Source of the DNA: Trichopria drosophilae
Taxonomy: Eukaryota; Arthropoda; Insecta; Hymenoptera; Diapriidae
DNA length: 64,000 nt
Reading direction: 5' to 3'
Assembly (NCBI GenBank): GCA_030407085.1
Contig: CM059586.1
Span: 34,211,501-34,275,500, forward strand
The position numbers and the translations under genes were made by a program. A model generated the notes under the pieces. That model was not told where the DNA came from. It searched no databases and saw nothing but the letters and a program-made list of their open reading frames with translations. Below are positions 46,801-53,364 of the stretch, in pieces (position 1 is the first letter of the stretch; the number at the start of each line of letters is the position of its first letter).

Positions 46801-48279
46801 CAAATGCTTTTGCAAAATCCAGATACATTGCATCTACTTGGTTACCATCTTCTAAAGAATTATTAATATAAGACGTAAACATTAGAAGGTTTGTAACTGT
46901 GGATCTACCCTTAACAAATCCATGCTAATTTTCAGAAATATGTGGAAGTAATATATCACTGAGTTTGGTAGCAACTATAGCATCTAAAAGTTTTGGAATT
47001 GTACTAATAATGTAGATTGGGCGATCGTTGCACACATTGTGCTTATCACCGTCTTTGAAAATAGGGGTGACATAAGATACTTTCCATGTATCCGGAAAAA
47101 TTCCTGTTTGCATTGATTTATTGAATAGTGTGAACAGAGGAGATGTTAAGGAAGAGCCACAATTTTTTAAAATTGTGTTTTTCTGATTTTTATTTTTTAA
47201 ATAAATTTCAAAAATCCTGACCATAATTTTGCAATATTAATAATGGAGAGCAACCAAACTAATATTAAGTTAACTTTTTGTTAACAGATAACGGGTGACA
47301 TTAAACGAGTCACAATTTCGCTAATTAAAACGTATCTCTTTCATAACCATACAGGCGTCTGAAAGGTAACTTTGGTTAACTCTTCGATAACATTTCGCTA
47401 CTCGATCATTAACATAAAAGTCAGCGAAAGATTTCGTAAACGAAAACGTCACAATATAGTCACGAAATGAATATCCGCAAAGTTAACTTGTAACGTTTTT
47501 TCGTGTCAATTCGTTAACTTTTCGCTACCGCAGTGTTAGCTGGGACATTAATAAGAATCGGTTAGAACTTACCGTTAACTGGCCTGCTACGCCGAAATCT
47601 GCTAACTTTGCGTGTCCTTCATTATTTAATAAAATATTTCCTGCTTTAATATCCCTATGTATCTTTCTTCGTAAATGAAGATATTCTAAACCCTTAAGAG
47701 TATCACTGAGAATTGTTGCTATCTCGTCTTCTTGAAGAGTTTTCTTTCTTAACCTCATAATATCACTAACAGATCCAGCTCCGCAATATTCCATTACAAT
47801 CTGTAAATTGTAATTATTTTCATAAAGTTTGAAATTACAAAGTTACGGCTATTAAGAATTGACATACCCATAAATCTGTATTCTTAAAATAACTTCCATA
47901 ATACTTTACAACGTACGGCGAATCGCACTGTTGCATGATAGAAATCTCCTTTATGATCTCTTGCAGATCGGTGTCAACAGGTACCTGCTTAATCGCAAGT
48001 ACCTGTCCACTTTCTTTGTGTAATGCTTTGTACACAGACCCATAGGATCTGAAAGATTAAAAATGTTTATTTCATGACGATTACAAATTATGGCGGAAAG
48101 GAAAAACTCACCCTTCTCCGAGCTTACAAATAATGTCGAAAACCTCTTCCGGCTGTCTGGTTAAACTCTCCTCGGACAGTTTCTTCAGCTCGCTGAAAAT
48201 ATAAGGCATGAAATACTTTGAGGTTTTGTTTCGTAAATGTTTTAGAGATTTAAAGATGCAGATACCTTTTAGAAGACAT
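22675..48279 (-). CDS. hpo: Hippo (MST1/2-type) serine/threonine kinase, ten coding exons
   Basis: Core kinase of the Hippo growth-control pathway. In known orthologues it acts in the cytosol with the scaffold Salvador and phosphorylates Warts/LATS and Mats/MOB1. Exons (minus strand): 48266-48279, 48112-48192, 47868-48048, 47573-47800, 43954-44272, 43750-43883, 43535-43694, 43384-43475, 43131-43316, 22675-22833. All junctions are GT-AG and keep frame, giving 1554 nt and 517 residues (human MST2 about 490, fly Hpo about 670). Kinase domain is about residues 23-275: glycine loop GEGSYGSVY at 30-38, catalytic Lys52 (AIK), HRDIK with Asp142, DFG at 160-162, activation-loop Thr176 in [14 protein letters not shown] at 185-187. 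The linker holds Thr-Met motifs at 327, 358 and 370; in orthologues these become phosphorylated and bind MOB1 and SLMAP. The C-terminal SARAH domain is exon 10. No key residue is missing, so the gene looks functional. Intron 9 is 20,297 bp and intron 4 is 3,300 bp, both filled with transposon debris. Confidence 0.95.
22911..23680. mobile_element. TTAA-flanked piggyBac-type MITE, copy 1 (hpo intron 9)
   Basis: Bounded by TTAACCCTTTGAAGCACGG on the left and CGCATGAAAGGGTTAA on the right: TTAA target duplication plus short CCCTTT/AAAGGG inverted ends, as in piggyBac elements. It contains one inner unit (GTCACTGATGACGAATCCGG, CAAAATGGCTG). It lies 78 bp from the 5' end of hpo exon 10. No transposase. 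Confidence 0.65.
24790..25090. repeat. Units of the AAATGGCGGAT repeat in both orientations
   Basis: A forward unit at 24810-24860 (TTCAACATGGCGGATGAAAA) and an inverted unit at 25035-25085 (TTCGCCATATTGGATTCGC), without CCCTTT ends nearby. Probably an older, eroded element of the same family. Confidence 0.4.
25345..25628. mobile_element. Palindromic element of AAAAACCAGACATTTC repeats
   Basis: The left half is a run of degenerate 13-18 bp units of the type AAAACCAGACATTTCAAA; the right half is the same in reverse complement (TGTCTGGTTTTTGAAGTG). The right end GTTTTTGAGGCGCACCC matches, inverted, the GGGTGCACCTCAAAAAC start of the relatives at 63228 and 63927. Confidence 0.65.
25630..28285. 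other. AT-rich intron sequence, nothing recognised
   Basis: This part of hpo intron 9 shows no coding fragments, no clear inverted repeats and no simple arrays. Confidence 0.4.
28405..28465. repeat. Single inverted unit of the AAATGGC repeat
   Basis: CTGCCATATTGAAGTTTTGA and ATCTGACATCAGAGTCGC correspond to one unit of the family. Frames at 28288-28488, 28536-28733 and 28773-29069 have no motifs I recognise. Confidence 0.35.
29960..30200 (-). pseudogene. LINE RNase H domain remnant
   Basis: On the minus strand two frames join by a one-base shift: IPGQTGIK then [18 protein letters not shown]. The HTGIxGNEEADxLAK signature is the end of the RNase H domain of I, R1 and related LINE clades. Frameshift and stop show decay. 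The locally higher GC fits the R1-type ORF1 relic at 11 kb, though they need not be the same element. Confidence 0.6.
30925..30985 (+). repeat. Third Penelope-type hammerhead-like 3' motif, partial
   Basis: GGTCAC-loop-GTGACC followed directly by GAAACGTCG forms a hairpin plus GAAAC box, like the stem II and GAAA box of the motifs at 41520-41575 and 35908-35945. The CTGANGA box is missing. No GIY-YIG frame was found beside it. Confidence 0.4.
31200..32275 (-). pseudogene. LINE reverse-transcriptase fragment, 3' part
   Basis: Minus-strand frames give [15 protein letters not shown] (RT block A) at the 5' limit, [20 protein letters not shown] and SFADDTVI (catalytic block) near 31985-32100, then [18 protein letters not shown] and the C-terminal [19 protein letters not shown]. 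This is a jockey/CR1-like order. Several frame breaks and a 5' truncation at about 32275, next to a TTTA-rich simple repeat, show it is dead. Confidence 0.75.
32276..32415. repeat. TTTA-rich simple repeat
   Basis: Imperfect ATTTATTTACTTAATT array over about 140 bp. Confidence 0.7.
32420..33280. other. No gene recognised
   Basis: AT-rich. CCCAGCAAACGGAAAAG at about 32828 and CCCAGCAAACGAAAAAG at about 33278 are repeated in the same orientation and resemble MITE termini, but no matching inverted end was seen. Confidence 0.3.
33340..33606. repeat. Tandem repeat, about 62-bp half units
   Basis: Alternating copies of AAATCTTATGTCGATGA...AAACTCTTGTCGAAAGAAAG and TTTCAGACCAAACATCTTTA. Four to five imperfect copies, non-coding. 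Confidence 0.65.
33636..34572. repeat. GGTAATTCCGACC element, long copy
   Basis: The left end GGGGTAATTCCGACCTGTCT and the right end GGGGGTCGGAATTATCCGAC are inverted relative to each other, and internal GGGTAATTCCGACC / GGGTCGGAATTACCC copies occur at about 33841, 33869 and 34206. A 92-codon frame at 34132-34410 has no recognised motif and may be part of the element. Confidence 0.5.
34573..34899 (+). pseudogene. Penelope-like element GIY-YIG endonuclease fragment
   Basis: Plus frames read [16 protein letters not shown], then after a frame break the arginine/histidine-rich part with [32 protein letters not shown] and [20 protein letters not shown]. This is the C-terminal GIY-YIG nuclease of Penelope-like retroelements. 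A close relative is at 41854-42177. A stop after NAA and the frame break make it non-functional. The TTAA-flanked MITE copy 2 begins at its stop codon. Confidence 0.75.
34900..35658. mobile_element. TTAA-flanked piggyBac-type MITE, copy 2
   Basis: Left end TTAACCCTTTGCGGCATAGT; right end TATGTCGCAAAGGGTTAA; so TTAA duplication and CCCTTTGCGRCATA inverted ends. The interior holds several GCCATTTTTAAT, TTCGTAATCAGTGACCCC and CTCCATATTGAATCCGCC units. It interrupts a Penelope-like element right at the end of its GIY-YIG frame. Confidence 0.75.
35659..36000 (+). pseudogene. Penelope-like element 3' region with hammerhead-like motif
   Basis: This continues the element after the MITE insertion. 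TTGAAGAGGACCC-loop-GCAGTCAAAACG at 35911-35942 matches in position and sequence the CTGAAGA...GAAAC motif at 41520-41575, but with changes in the core (TTGAAGA, AAAAC). Both copies then share TGAACCGTA(A/C)TGGCCATT. Confidence 0.55.
36170..36495 (+). pseudogene. LINE fragment, RT C-terminal region
   Basis: Frames read [18 protein letters not shown] and, after a shift, [20 protein letters not shown] then YYMEH. This is the thumb region found after the catalytic core in jockey-like LINEs. It is joined directly to the next fragment. Confidence 0.6.
36496..37740 (+). pseudogene. LINE reverse transcriptase with core deletion
   Basis: Frames in order: [40 protein letters not shown] then [15 protein letters not shown], then [20 protein letters not shown] and [14 protein letters not shown]. 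After a gap comes [36 protein letters not shown] and [17 protein letters not shown]. The GVPQG and YADD blocks are deleted. Frameshifts and stops are frequent. Confidence 0.75.
37905..38920 (+). pseudogene. LINE fragment from the YADD block to the 3' tail
   Basis: Starts LFADDLK, then [43 protein letters not shown] and [10 protein letters not shown]. It ends in an AATTAATAAATAAATAAATG tail near 38900, typical of such LINEs. Frames are interrupted. Confidence 0.65.
38935..39316 (+). pseudogene. Short LINE 3' end
   Basis: A decayed C-terminal stretch ([20 protein letters not shown] type) precedes the tail TTTAAATAAATAATAAATAA at about 39290. Weak on its own but in line with its neighbours. Confidence 0.4.
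39545..40135 (-). pseudogene. LINE RT C-terminal fragment
   Basis: Minus frames read [35 protein letters not shown] and [13 protein letters not shown], with [12 protein letters not shown], then [19 protein letters not shown] and [20 protein letters not shown]. It resembles the element at 31200-32275 (YYALFxSIAxY). Truncated at both ends. Confidence 0.65.
40498..41068. mobile_element. TTAA-flanked piggyBac-type MITE, copy 3
   Basis: Left end TTAACCCTTTCGTTGGCATT; right end GTGCCAACAAAGGGGTTAA. The 571-bp interior has AAAATGGCGGATG and CAAGATGGCGGATTC in one orientation, then GCCACCATATTGGATTCGCC in the other, making it partly palindromic. It is in hpo intron 9. Confidence 0.75.
41532..41560 (-). 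ncRNA. Hammerhead-like ribozyme core in Penelope 3' region
   Basis: CTGAAGA (41554-41560) fits the hammerhead box CUGANGA. GACTC/GAGTC (41548-41552, 41537-41541) can form stem II around a GTCATG loop with one bulged G. GAAAC follows, and ACG/CGT nearby could form a short stem III. The position expected to be H17 at the cleavage site would be G, so self-cleavage may be lost. Hammerheads are known in Penelope-like elements; activity here is not shown. Confidence 0.45.
42165..42700. mobile_element. Insertion splitting the Penelope GIY-YIG domain
   Basis: Sequence beginning at GGGGCATTCCACGCCAACTC separates the connector and the YIRQTK part of the GIY-YIG frame. The N-terminal GIY segment is missing on the other side. 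I did not find matching inverted ends, so the element type is unknown. Confidence 0.4.
43131..43316 (-). CDS. hpo: hpo coding exon 9 (end of linker)
   Basis: Encodes residues 404-465. It contains LQMQFSQIS and ends EREFDF, just before the SARAH domain. The acceptor is TTAAG, poor in pyrimidines, and the donor is a strong GTAAGT at 43130. The open frame visible from 43348 is a different frame; the frame used here is the one that joins exons 8 and 10. Confidence 0.88.
43384..43475 (-). CDS. hpo: hpo coding exon 8 (linker)
   Basis: Encodes residues 373-403, including [13 protein letters not shown]. This matches the conserved RYRPQFLEHF linker block of fly Hippo. The acceptor is TACTAG and the donor GTAGG. 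It is phase 1 in and phase 0 out. Confidence 0.9.
43535..43694 (-). CDS. hpo: hpo coding exon 7 (linker with three Thr-Met motifs)
   Basis: Encodes residues 320-372 of the regulatory linker. TM dipeptides at 327, 358 and 370 sit in [13 protein letters not shown] and ATMK. The GTMVINSD block is nearly identical in fly Hippo. The acceptor is TATAG and the donor GTAAA. It ends in phase 1. Confidence 0.9.
43750..43883 (-). CDS. hpo: hpo coding exon 6 (end of kinase domain, start of linker)
   Basis: Encodes residues 275-319. It opens [13 protein letters not shown], equivalent to the fly sequence after HEFI, continues AHEIREKQ, and ends in an acidic NNADDS. The acceptor is GTTACAG and the donor GTAAG. 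It is phase 1 in and phase 0 out. Confidence 0.9.
43954..44272 (-). CDS. hpo: hpo coding exon 5 (activation segment and C-lobe)
   Basis: Encodes residues 169-274. It starts [20 protein letters not shown], so the phosphorylated activation-loop threonine is Thr176, and it ends LLNHEFI. The acceptor is CCGCAG. The open frame extends upstream into intron 4, but exon 4 joins exactly at DTMAK as in other Hippo proteins. The exon ends in phase 1 at donor GTTTTC (43953), a weaker than usual donor. Confidence 0.95.
44435..44655. mobile_element. TA-flanked pogo/Tc1-like MITE in hpo intron 4
   Basis: TA|CAGTAGGACCTCTTTTATTT on the left and AGAATAAGAGAGGTCCTACTG|TA on the right. The terminal inverted repeats are about 25 bp with a TA target duplication, 221 bp in all. 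The CAGTAGGACCTC end is like that of pogo/Tigger-type elements. A partial copy is at 9672. Confidence 0.75.
45225..45780 (+). pseudogene. LINE RT fragment, sense to the window
   Basis: Frames read [20 protein letters not shown] then [20 protein letters not shown] (block A), [16 protein letters not shown] and, after a frameshift, [20 protein letters not shown] and [12 protein letters not shown] (catalytic YADD). The GxPQG motif is damaged at the shift (SGNHPGTS versus GTILGP). Truncated at both ends. Confidence 0.75.
45870..47235 (-). pseudogene. LINE RT, largest and best preserved in the window
   Basis: Minus frames in order: [46 protein letters not shown] to HISEN, a stop, then [90 protein letters not shown] and, after a shift, [20 protein letters not shown]. 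This is a jockey/CR1-like RT with an intact YADD. One stop and at least one frameshift break it; the endonuclease domain is absent (5' truncated). Confidence 0.85.
47573..47800 (-). CDS. hpo: hpo coding exon 4 (hinge, HRD and DFG motifs)
   Basis: Encodes residues 93-168: hinge [15 protein letters not shown], catalytic loop [11 protein letters not shown] and the magnesium-binding DFG, ending GQLT. It is phase 0 on both sides, with acceptor TTTACAG and donor GTAAGT at 47572. The reading frame stays open into the intron for a few codons, so the open frame alone overstates the exon. Confidence 0.95.
47868..48048 (-). CDS. hpo: hpo coding exon 3 (glycine loop, catalytic lysine)
   Basis: Encodes residues 32-92: the rest of the glycine loop (GSYGSVYKA), the catalytic lysine in LAIKQV, and the helix-C glutamate in [10 protein letters not shown]. 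It runs to KNTDLW before a GTATG donor at 47867. The acceptor is TTTCAG. It ends in phase 0. Confidence 0.95.
48112..48192 (-). CDS. hpo: hpo coding exon 2
   Basis: Encodes [20 protein letters not shown] and on into the start of the glycine-rich loop (KLGEG). The acceptor is TTTTCAG at 48193-48194 and the donor is GTGAG at 48111. It ends in phase 2 inside the second loop glycine. It is too short to stand out as an open frame and was found by translating between splice sites. Confidence 0.9.
48266..48279 (-). CDS. hpo: hpo coding exon 1
   Basis: Encodes MSSK plus two bases of the next codon. The start ATG (48277-48279) has the context ACCGAAG before it, and the donor is GTATC at 48265. It joins exon 2 in phase 2. 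I chose this ATG because the spliced product reads [15 protein letters not shown], which matches the N-terminal extension of animal MST kinases just before the kinase domain. Confidence 0.85.
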
Positions 48280-48560
48280 CTTCGGTTATTATTGGCGCTC
48301 GCGTACGTATAAAAAGTTAAAATTTTTGACCGCGAGTCTATTTGAACGTTGTGCGTTTCAATGAAGCATGTTTGCCCGAATAATATTACATCTTTGAGAC
48401 AAAATGGAAAGCGATTGGTAAGCTCAGATCGAGAAAAGGCAAAGGCAGCAGGAGAACATCGTGATAAGGCCCTCGTAACGTAAAATTGCCGACATAGCCC
48501 GAGGGCGATGAAAGGCCCATTCCACGAGTCTTTCGGATATCACTTGCCAAGTATTGGGTC
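48280..48560 (-). promoter_or_regulatory. Probable hpo 5'UTR and promoter region
   Basis: This stretch upstream of the hpo ATG is visibly richer in GC than its surroundings and free of recognisable transposon sequence. I see no clear TATA box at a fixed distance. A plus-strand ATG with a splice donor (48404-48417) lies inside it, so the region may be a bidirectional promoter. Confidence 0.35.
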
Positions 48561-48654
48561 CAACTATTCAGTGGACCAGTTTGCTTTTTTGGCCGGTACT
48601 GATTAATTGTAAAGAGTATGTCAACTTCGAGAATTCGACCATCATGAATTCTTC

Positions 48655-49175
48655 TACATGCTTACACACACACACACACGAATTCGGAATTAATATGGTC
48701 CGTCTTCAAAACCTGCAACCCAATGAAAAACTACCCCAGCGCCCATGGTGGCATAAATAATAAGTTATTCTGTTTCCATCATTACATTCCTAGTATACGA
48801 AAACGAATAGAAAGTTAAAAATACGAATTGAAATGAATTCAAGTGAATTAAAATGATTTAAAAAGTGGATTCAATTAATCGTTTGCACACGTTTTAATTC
48901 ATTTCAATTCGTATTTTTAACTTTCTATTCGTTTTTGTTTACTGGGTTCTGAACTCATTTTGAAATCCTCTGAAATGAGTTTGAACGCTTATAAGGGAGT
49001 TCTAAAGTGCTCGACCGATAAGGCAGGTATTTTCATTAAAAACAGTAAATAAAAAATGGCGGAATAGATTTTTTAATTTGGGCTCTGTAAGGGCAATTCT
49101 AATTGTTATAGAAGGTTTCCTAGAAAATACTATTGACATTAATTGAGAACTGGTAGAGAATTTTGTCTCAAATAG
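48655..49175. repeat. Duplicated segment, copy 1 (with MITE insertion)
   Basis: From the CACACACGAATTCGGAATTA block through CTACCCCAGCGCCCATGGTG and on to AGAACTGGTAGAGAATTTT it repeats at 49595-49922 in the same orientation. Copy 1 has an additional block of about 168 bp after TGTTTCCAT that copy 2 lacks. Confidence 0.75.
48789..48946. mobile_element. 158-bp palindromic MITE, CCCAGTAAAC ends
   Basis: Inverted arms CCTAGTATACGAAAACGAAT and ATTCGTTTTTGTTTACTGGG; they continue inward through AGAAAGTTAAAAATACGAAT and AATTGAAATGAATT, giving near-complete hairpin potential. Absence from the duplicate segment at 49705 confirms it as an insertion, with about nine extra bases (CATTACATT) on its left. 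Confidence 0.8.
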
Positions 49176-49314
49176 GTAAATTTGTCTAAGAAGGAAAGAT
49201 AGTTGGGCATTTGGACTTCACTTTGAAGAAATTCGACGTAATAAGTTAAAATTTTAAGTATTTCTGACAAATAAGTCGAAAAACCTGAAGGTCATAAATT
49301 ATCTATCCGTCATA

Positions 49315-49424
49315 CCCTGCAAACACGAAAAATAACCAGTTATATGAAATATTTACGTAATGGTTACGTTGTTACATAAATGTTACATAGCTGTTACATA
49401 ACTGTTACTTTTATGTTTGCAGGG
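49315..49424. mobile_element. 110-bp MITE, CCCTGCAAACA ends
   Basis: CCCTGCAAACACGAAAAATA on the left and TACTTTTATGTTTGCAGGG on the right. The interior has repeated TGTTACATA and GGTTACG words. Confidence 0.7.
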
Positions 49425-49594
49425 TAGAAAGTCAATTAATAACCTACAAATTTGTATATTAAAAATAATTTTGTTTTGTTGCCTTTTATTGAGTTTAATT
49501 TACAAAATAAGTAATATTTCTAAATATTGGACATCAAATTATTGAAAAATAATTTTTTTAAACAATCCAATGAAAAAAAATACTTTTACCGAAT

Positions 49595-49922
49595 AATAAC
49601 ACACACGAATTCGGAATTAATATGGCCTGTCTTCAAAACCTGCAACCCAATGAAAAACTACCCCAGCGCCCATGGTGGCGTAAATAATAAGTTATTCTGT
49701 TTCCATTCTGAACTCATTTTGAAATCCTCTGAAATGAGTTTGAACGCTTAAGGGAGTTCTAAAGTGCTCGACCGATAAGGCAGGTATTTTCATTAAAAAC
49801 AGTAAATAAAAAATGGCTGAATAGATTTTTCGAAATTTGGGCTCTATAAGGGCAATTCTAATTATTATAGAAGGTTTCCTAGAAAATACTATTGACATTA
49901 ATTGAGAACTGGTAGAGAATTT
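49595..49922. repeat. Duplicated segment, copy 2 (empty site)
   Basis: Matches 48655-49175 but reads straight through TGTTTCCATTCTGAACTC where copy 1 has the MITE. It ends where the TTAA-flanked MITE copy 4 starts. Confidence 0.75.
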
Positions 49923-49935
49923 TCGGAAATAAATA

Positions 49936-50928
49936 TTAACCCTTTGCGGCATAGTGGTAACCCAGATACCTTTTTTATTCACAACTTTTCTGTCTATAGT
50001 TTCAATGCTTTCGAAGCAATGTTCAAAAAATCTTTTTAAAGTGGTAGCCGGACCTTTTTGTTACGTAACGAAAAGGATAATAAGTGCAATTACGCAAAAT
50101 TATTAGCAAATATAAATAAATAAATTTTAAAAATCTTCGATTTTTGAGAAAGAAATTATTTTTGAATGAACTAAAAGGTAAATTAGAACCAAACTTGGTA
50201 CTCGAGGATTATTGGGGTCGCTGATTACGAATTTTAAGTTAGTCGTGAGAAATTCAAAATGGCGGAAACAATATGGCGGATGAATTTTTAAAAATTCATC
50301 GGATTTACTTGAAACTCGTTACTCAGGGTTTTTTGGGGTCGCTGATTACAAATCTGGCCTCAAATTTCGAAAATTCAAAATGGCGGATCCAAGATGGCCG
50401 ACCAAAATATGAAAATTTACCCGATATTGATGAAACTGTGTACTCGGGGGTTTTTGGGGTCGCTGATTGCGAATCTGATCTCTCACATATATATTGAAAA
50501 TTTAGAGTACATACAGTATCCAGTTTTATCTAGATCAAGTAAATTTTCACATTTCCGTCGGCTATCTTCGATCCGCCGTTTTTGATTTTTAAAATCTGAC
50601 TTCAGATTTGCAATCAGTGACTCTAAAAACCCTCGGGTACCAACTTTCAGAAAAATCAAGTAAATTTTTTGCATTTTATCGACCATCTTGGATCCGCCAT
50701 CTTGAATGTTCAAAATCTGATTTCTGATTTACAATCAGCGCCCCCGAAAACTCCCGAGAACCCAGTTTCATAAAGTTTGGGTAATTTTTCGCATTTCGGT
50801 CGGCCATCTTGGAACCGCCATTTGATTTTTCAAAATCTGACTTCAGATTCCAAATCAGCGATCCCGAAAACCTCCGAGTAACAATTTTCAACTGTTTTCC
50901 GTATAAAAAAAATGCAGCAAAGGGTTAA
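49936..50928. mobile_element. TTAA-flanked piggyBac-type MITE, copy 4
   Basis: Left end TTAACCCTTTGCGGCATAGT; right end GCAGCAAAGGGTTAA. It is 993 bp. Three to four direct units (GGTCGCTGATTACGAAT, CAAAATGGCGGA, CAAGATGGCCGACC) are followed by four inverted units (GACCATCTTGGATCCGCCAT, CGGCCATCTTGGAACCGCCA). The short frames here translate repeat units (KMADRNAKNYPNFMKLGSRE and similar) and are not genes. Confidence 0.8.
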
Positions 50929-51354
50929 TGTCTTTAGTATTTTCTAGGCAACTGTCTGTAGTAATTAGAACTGCATTTACATAGTCCGAATTTCAAAAAT
51001 GTTATTCAGGCATCTGCCATTTATGTTTTTTAATGAAATTTCCTACCTTAACGGCAGACCACTTTTGAATCCCCTTAAACCAAATTTATTGTAGTTAGAT
51101 ATTAAAGACACTATTCAACAATCCTAAGAAGTTGAAGTTTCCATCGTTGGAAAATAGTTTCAAATAAGCTTCACATAAAGAGAAGAATTTATTTTTTTTT
51201 ACTTCGTGCGCGAAATTGAATTTCGCGTACTATTTTAAATCCTAGAAATATATTATAAATAAGAGGTCAAAAGCTGATTTTTGTATTTAACATCGTACAA
51301 GCTTTCTAGATATACATTATTATACACGTTTTAAAGTTTTTACCAATAATATAA

Positions 51355-51850
51355 CCCAGGCAACAGACTAATCAAAGAGTTCACAATGACCTCTAAATGT
51401 TATCTAAAAGAGGTCAGACGACCCACTTTCTGAGGTTTTTCTGAACATGAGTTTATAAAGATGTCATAATGACATCATACCCTATTAGTATAGAATGCCC
51501 CAAAGTGCGGCCTTAATGCTGAAAAATGCCGGTATAACATAGCCCAAAAATGCCATAAAATGTCATAAAAATGCCATGAAAATGCCTTAAAAACTGGATG
51601 TTCTGGCTTTTTTTACTATCTTCAAGTTTTTAAAATGCCAGAAGATCCAGTTTTTAAGGCATTTTCATCATAAGACATTTTATGGCATTTTTAGATCATG
51701 TTATATCGGCATTTTTGAAGCATTAATGTCCCTCTTAGGACTTGAGGCACTTGAGGGTGCTCAGAAAAACCTCAAAAAGTGGGTCATCCGACCTCTTTTA
51801 GATAACATTTAGAGTTCATAGTGAACTCTTTGATTTTTCTGCTGCCTGCG
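51355..51850. mobile_element. CCCAGGCAACAG MITE with a second palindrome nested inside
   Basis: Outer arms: CCCAGGCAACAGACTAATCA, AAGAGTTCACAATGACCTCT and GTTATCTAAAAGAGGTC, inverted at 51755-51850. The inner element is about 51495-51740: arms with GGCCTTAATGCTGAAAAATG, AAAAATGCCATAAAATGTCA and TTAAAAACTGGAT, inverted at 51640-51735. The outer element resembles those at 56499 and 57578 (AAGAGTTCAGAATGA). Confidence 0.75.
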
Positions 51851-52014
51851 ATACATACAGCGTTAACATATATTTACATTTGTTTGTCAGTATTAACAAG
51901 AGGAATGCTTTCATTAAATGACTGCTGAATATATTAATTGTGACATCAATCGAGATTGGATAGGATTAGATTGAAAATTTCAATTCATTTTGAATTCATA
52001 CTTTGATTCCGTAA

Positions 52015-52670
52015 ATATGTATTCAAATGGATTGAATTCCGAAGAAAGGAATCCATCTGTATTCAATTTTACGAATACAATCGGAAGAGTAATTTGCCGG
52101 ATTAAATTTCAGAAATAGTAATCCATCTGTATTCAATTTTACGAAACCAATTAGATAGTTTTGAATCCGTAATATTGAATACAGATTTATTCAAAGTTTA
52201 TTTTTTGTAAGAAAACTTTTTTTGCATTGAAATGATTACGCTTAGATAGTTTTGAATCCGTAATGTTGAATACGGAGGCATTCAATATTTCATTTTGAAG
52301 AAGAAAACTTTTTTTTTGATTGAAATGAATACACTTGGATAGTTTTCAATCCATAATGTTGAATACGGATGTATTCAATATTTCGTTCGAAAAAAGAAAC
52401 TATTTTTGGATTTAAATGAATACACTTAGATAGTTTTGAATACGTAATTTTGAATACGGATGTATTTAAGATTTAATTTTTAAAAGGAAAACTTTTTTTG
52501 GATTAATATGAATTCAAAAAGTAACCTTTTTATTCGTATGAACGAATAGAATTGTATTTACGTATTAAAATGGATTCACCGTTGACCAAAGTACGGATTT
52601 AGAATTTAATAATTGAATACAGTTCTATACAACTCTACCCAAATTCGATTGCTCGGATACGTTATTACCC
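52015..52670. repeat. Interspersed repeat copy B, same family as 40-775
   Basis: Same order and orientation of TATTCAAATGGATTGAATTC, GTAATCCATCTGTATTCAA and the 92-bp units, ending CCAAATTCGATTGCT. Slightly shorter than copy A through loss of short segments. A CCCAGACAGCAGA terminus follows at 52673. Confidence 0.65.
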
Positions 52671-52993
52671 AGACAGCAGATTTTTCAGAAAGTGTTCAAA
52701 ATGAGGTCTTTGTGGTGTACTAAGATGATATTATAATATGGTTAGAATGCGATAAACCGTAATCATAAAGGAATCTTGAATATATCGTATTTATGACACC
52801 ATATTTTTATCATAAAAAAGTCATAATTTAGAAATAAATTTTGAAATGAATAATATGTATACAAATAACTACTAATTAAGAAAATTTAAATCGATAAATA
52901 ATGTCTAGAAATGAAATTTTATAGAAATAAACATATAATGTAGTTCAAGTTACATTAAAATAGGGCCCAATATACATAATGTATACATATGTA

Positions 52994-53253
52994 CAGTAGA
53001 GTCCCGGTATATTTGCCTGCTGGGTTCCCCGCCTTCCCCTCCCGTCTCCTTATATTTGCCAAAAGAATGACACTTGTCCCACTGTCCTCAATCGCGTTAC
53101 ATGTTCGGAACGACACAGCAGGCCCTTCCTCGGGCCGCAACGCGCAAAGTGGGGGAAGAAGAGAGAGGTGACAGGCAAATGTACCGGGACGGAACCGGAC
53201 AAATATGTTGGGAAGTAAATATAGCGAGATGCAATTATACTGAGACTCTACTG
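52994..53253. mobile_element. TA-flanked pogo-like MITE
   Basis: TA|CAGTAGAGTCCCGGTATATT on the left and ATACTGAGACTCTACTG|TA on the right, 260 bp. The interior is unusually GC-rich for the window (GGGTTCCCCGCCTTCCCCTC). Open frames on both strands are incidental. Confidence 0.75.
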
Positions 53254-53364
53254 TATATGTACATACACGGAATGTTTTAACTACGAATTAATTATTACAT
53301 AAAATAATAAACAATAAAAAATAACATTGTTTAAGTTGCTCTTTTGTTAGTTTAAAAATAAAAT

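Larger units (their letters stand above)
44957..47544. mobile_element. CCCAGCTARCAC inverted-repeat element containing two LINEs
   Basis: Left end CCCAGCTAGCACGAAGTTAC and right end, inverted, CCCAGCTAACACTGCGGTAG; AAAAGTTAACG-type blocks follow on both sides. The arms are rich in GTTAAC words (about 44957-45225 and 47245-47544). The middle is occupied by two LINE fragments in opposite orientation, so the host element is older than they are. It lies wholly within hpo intron 4. Confidence 0.55.

Noticed and set aside
50273..50891. Several open frames with repeated MADRNAK / FLGSLIANL peptides
   Set aside because: They are translations of the internal units of a TTAA-flanked MITE.
52955..53280. 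Open frames on both strands in a GC-richer patch
   Set aside because: They lie within the TA-flanked pogo-like MITE at 52994-53253 and show no domain.
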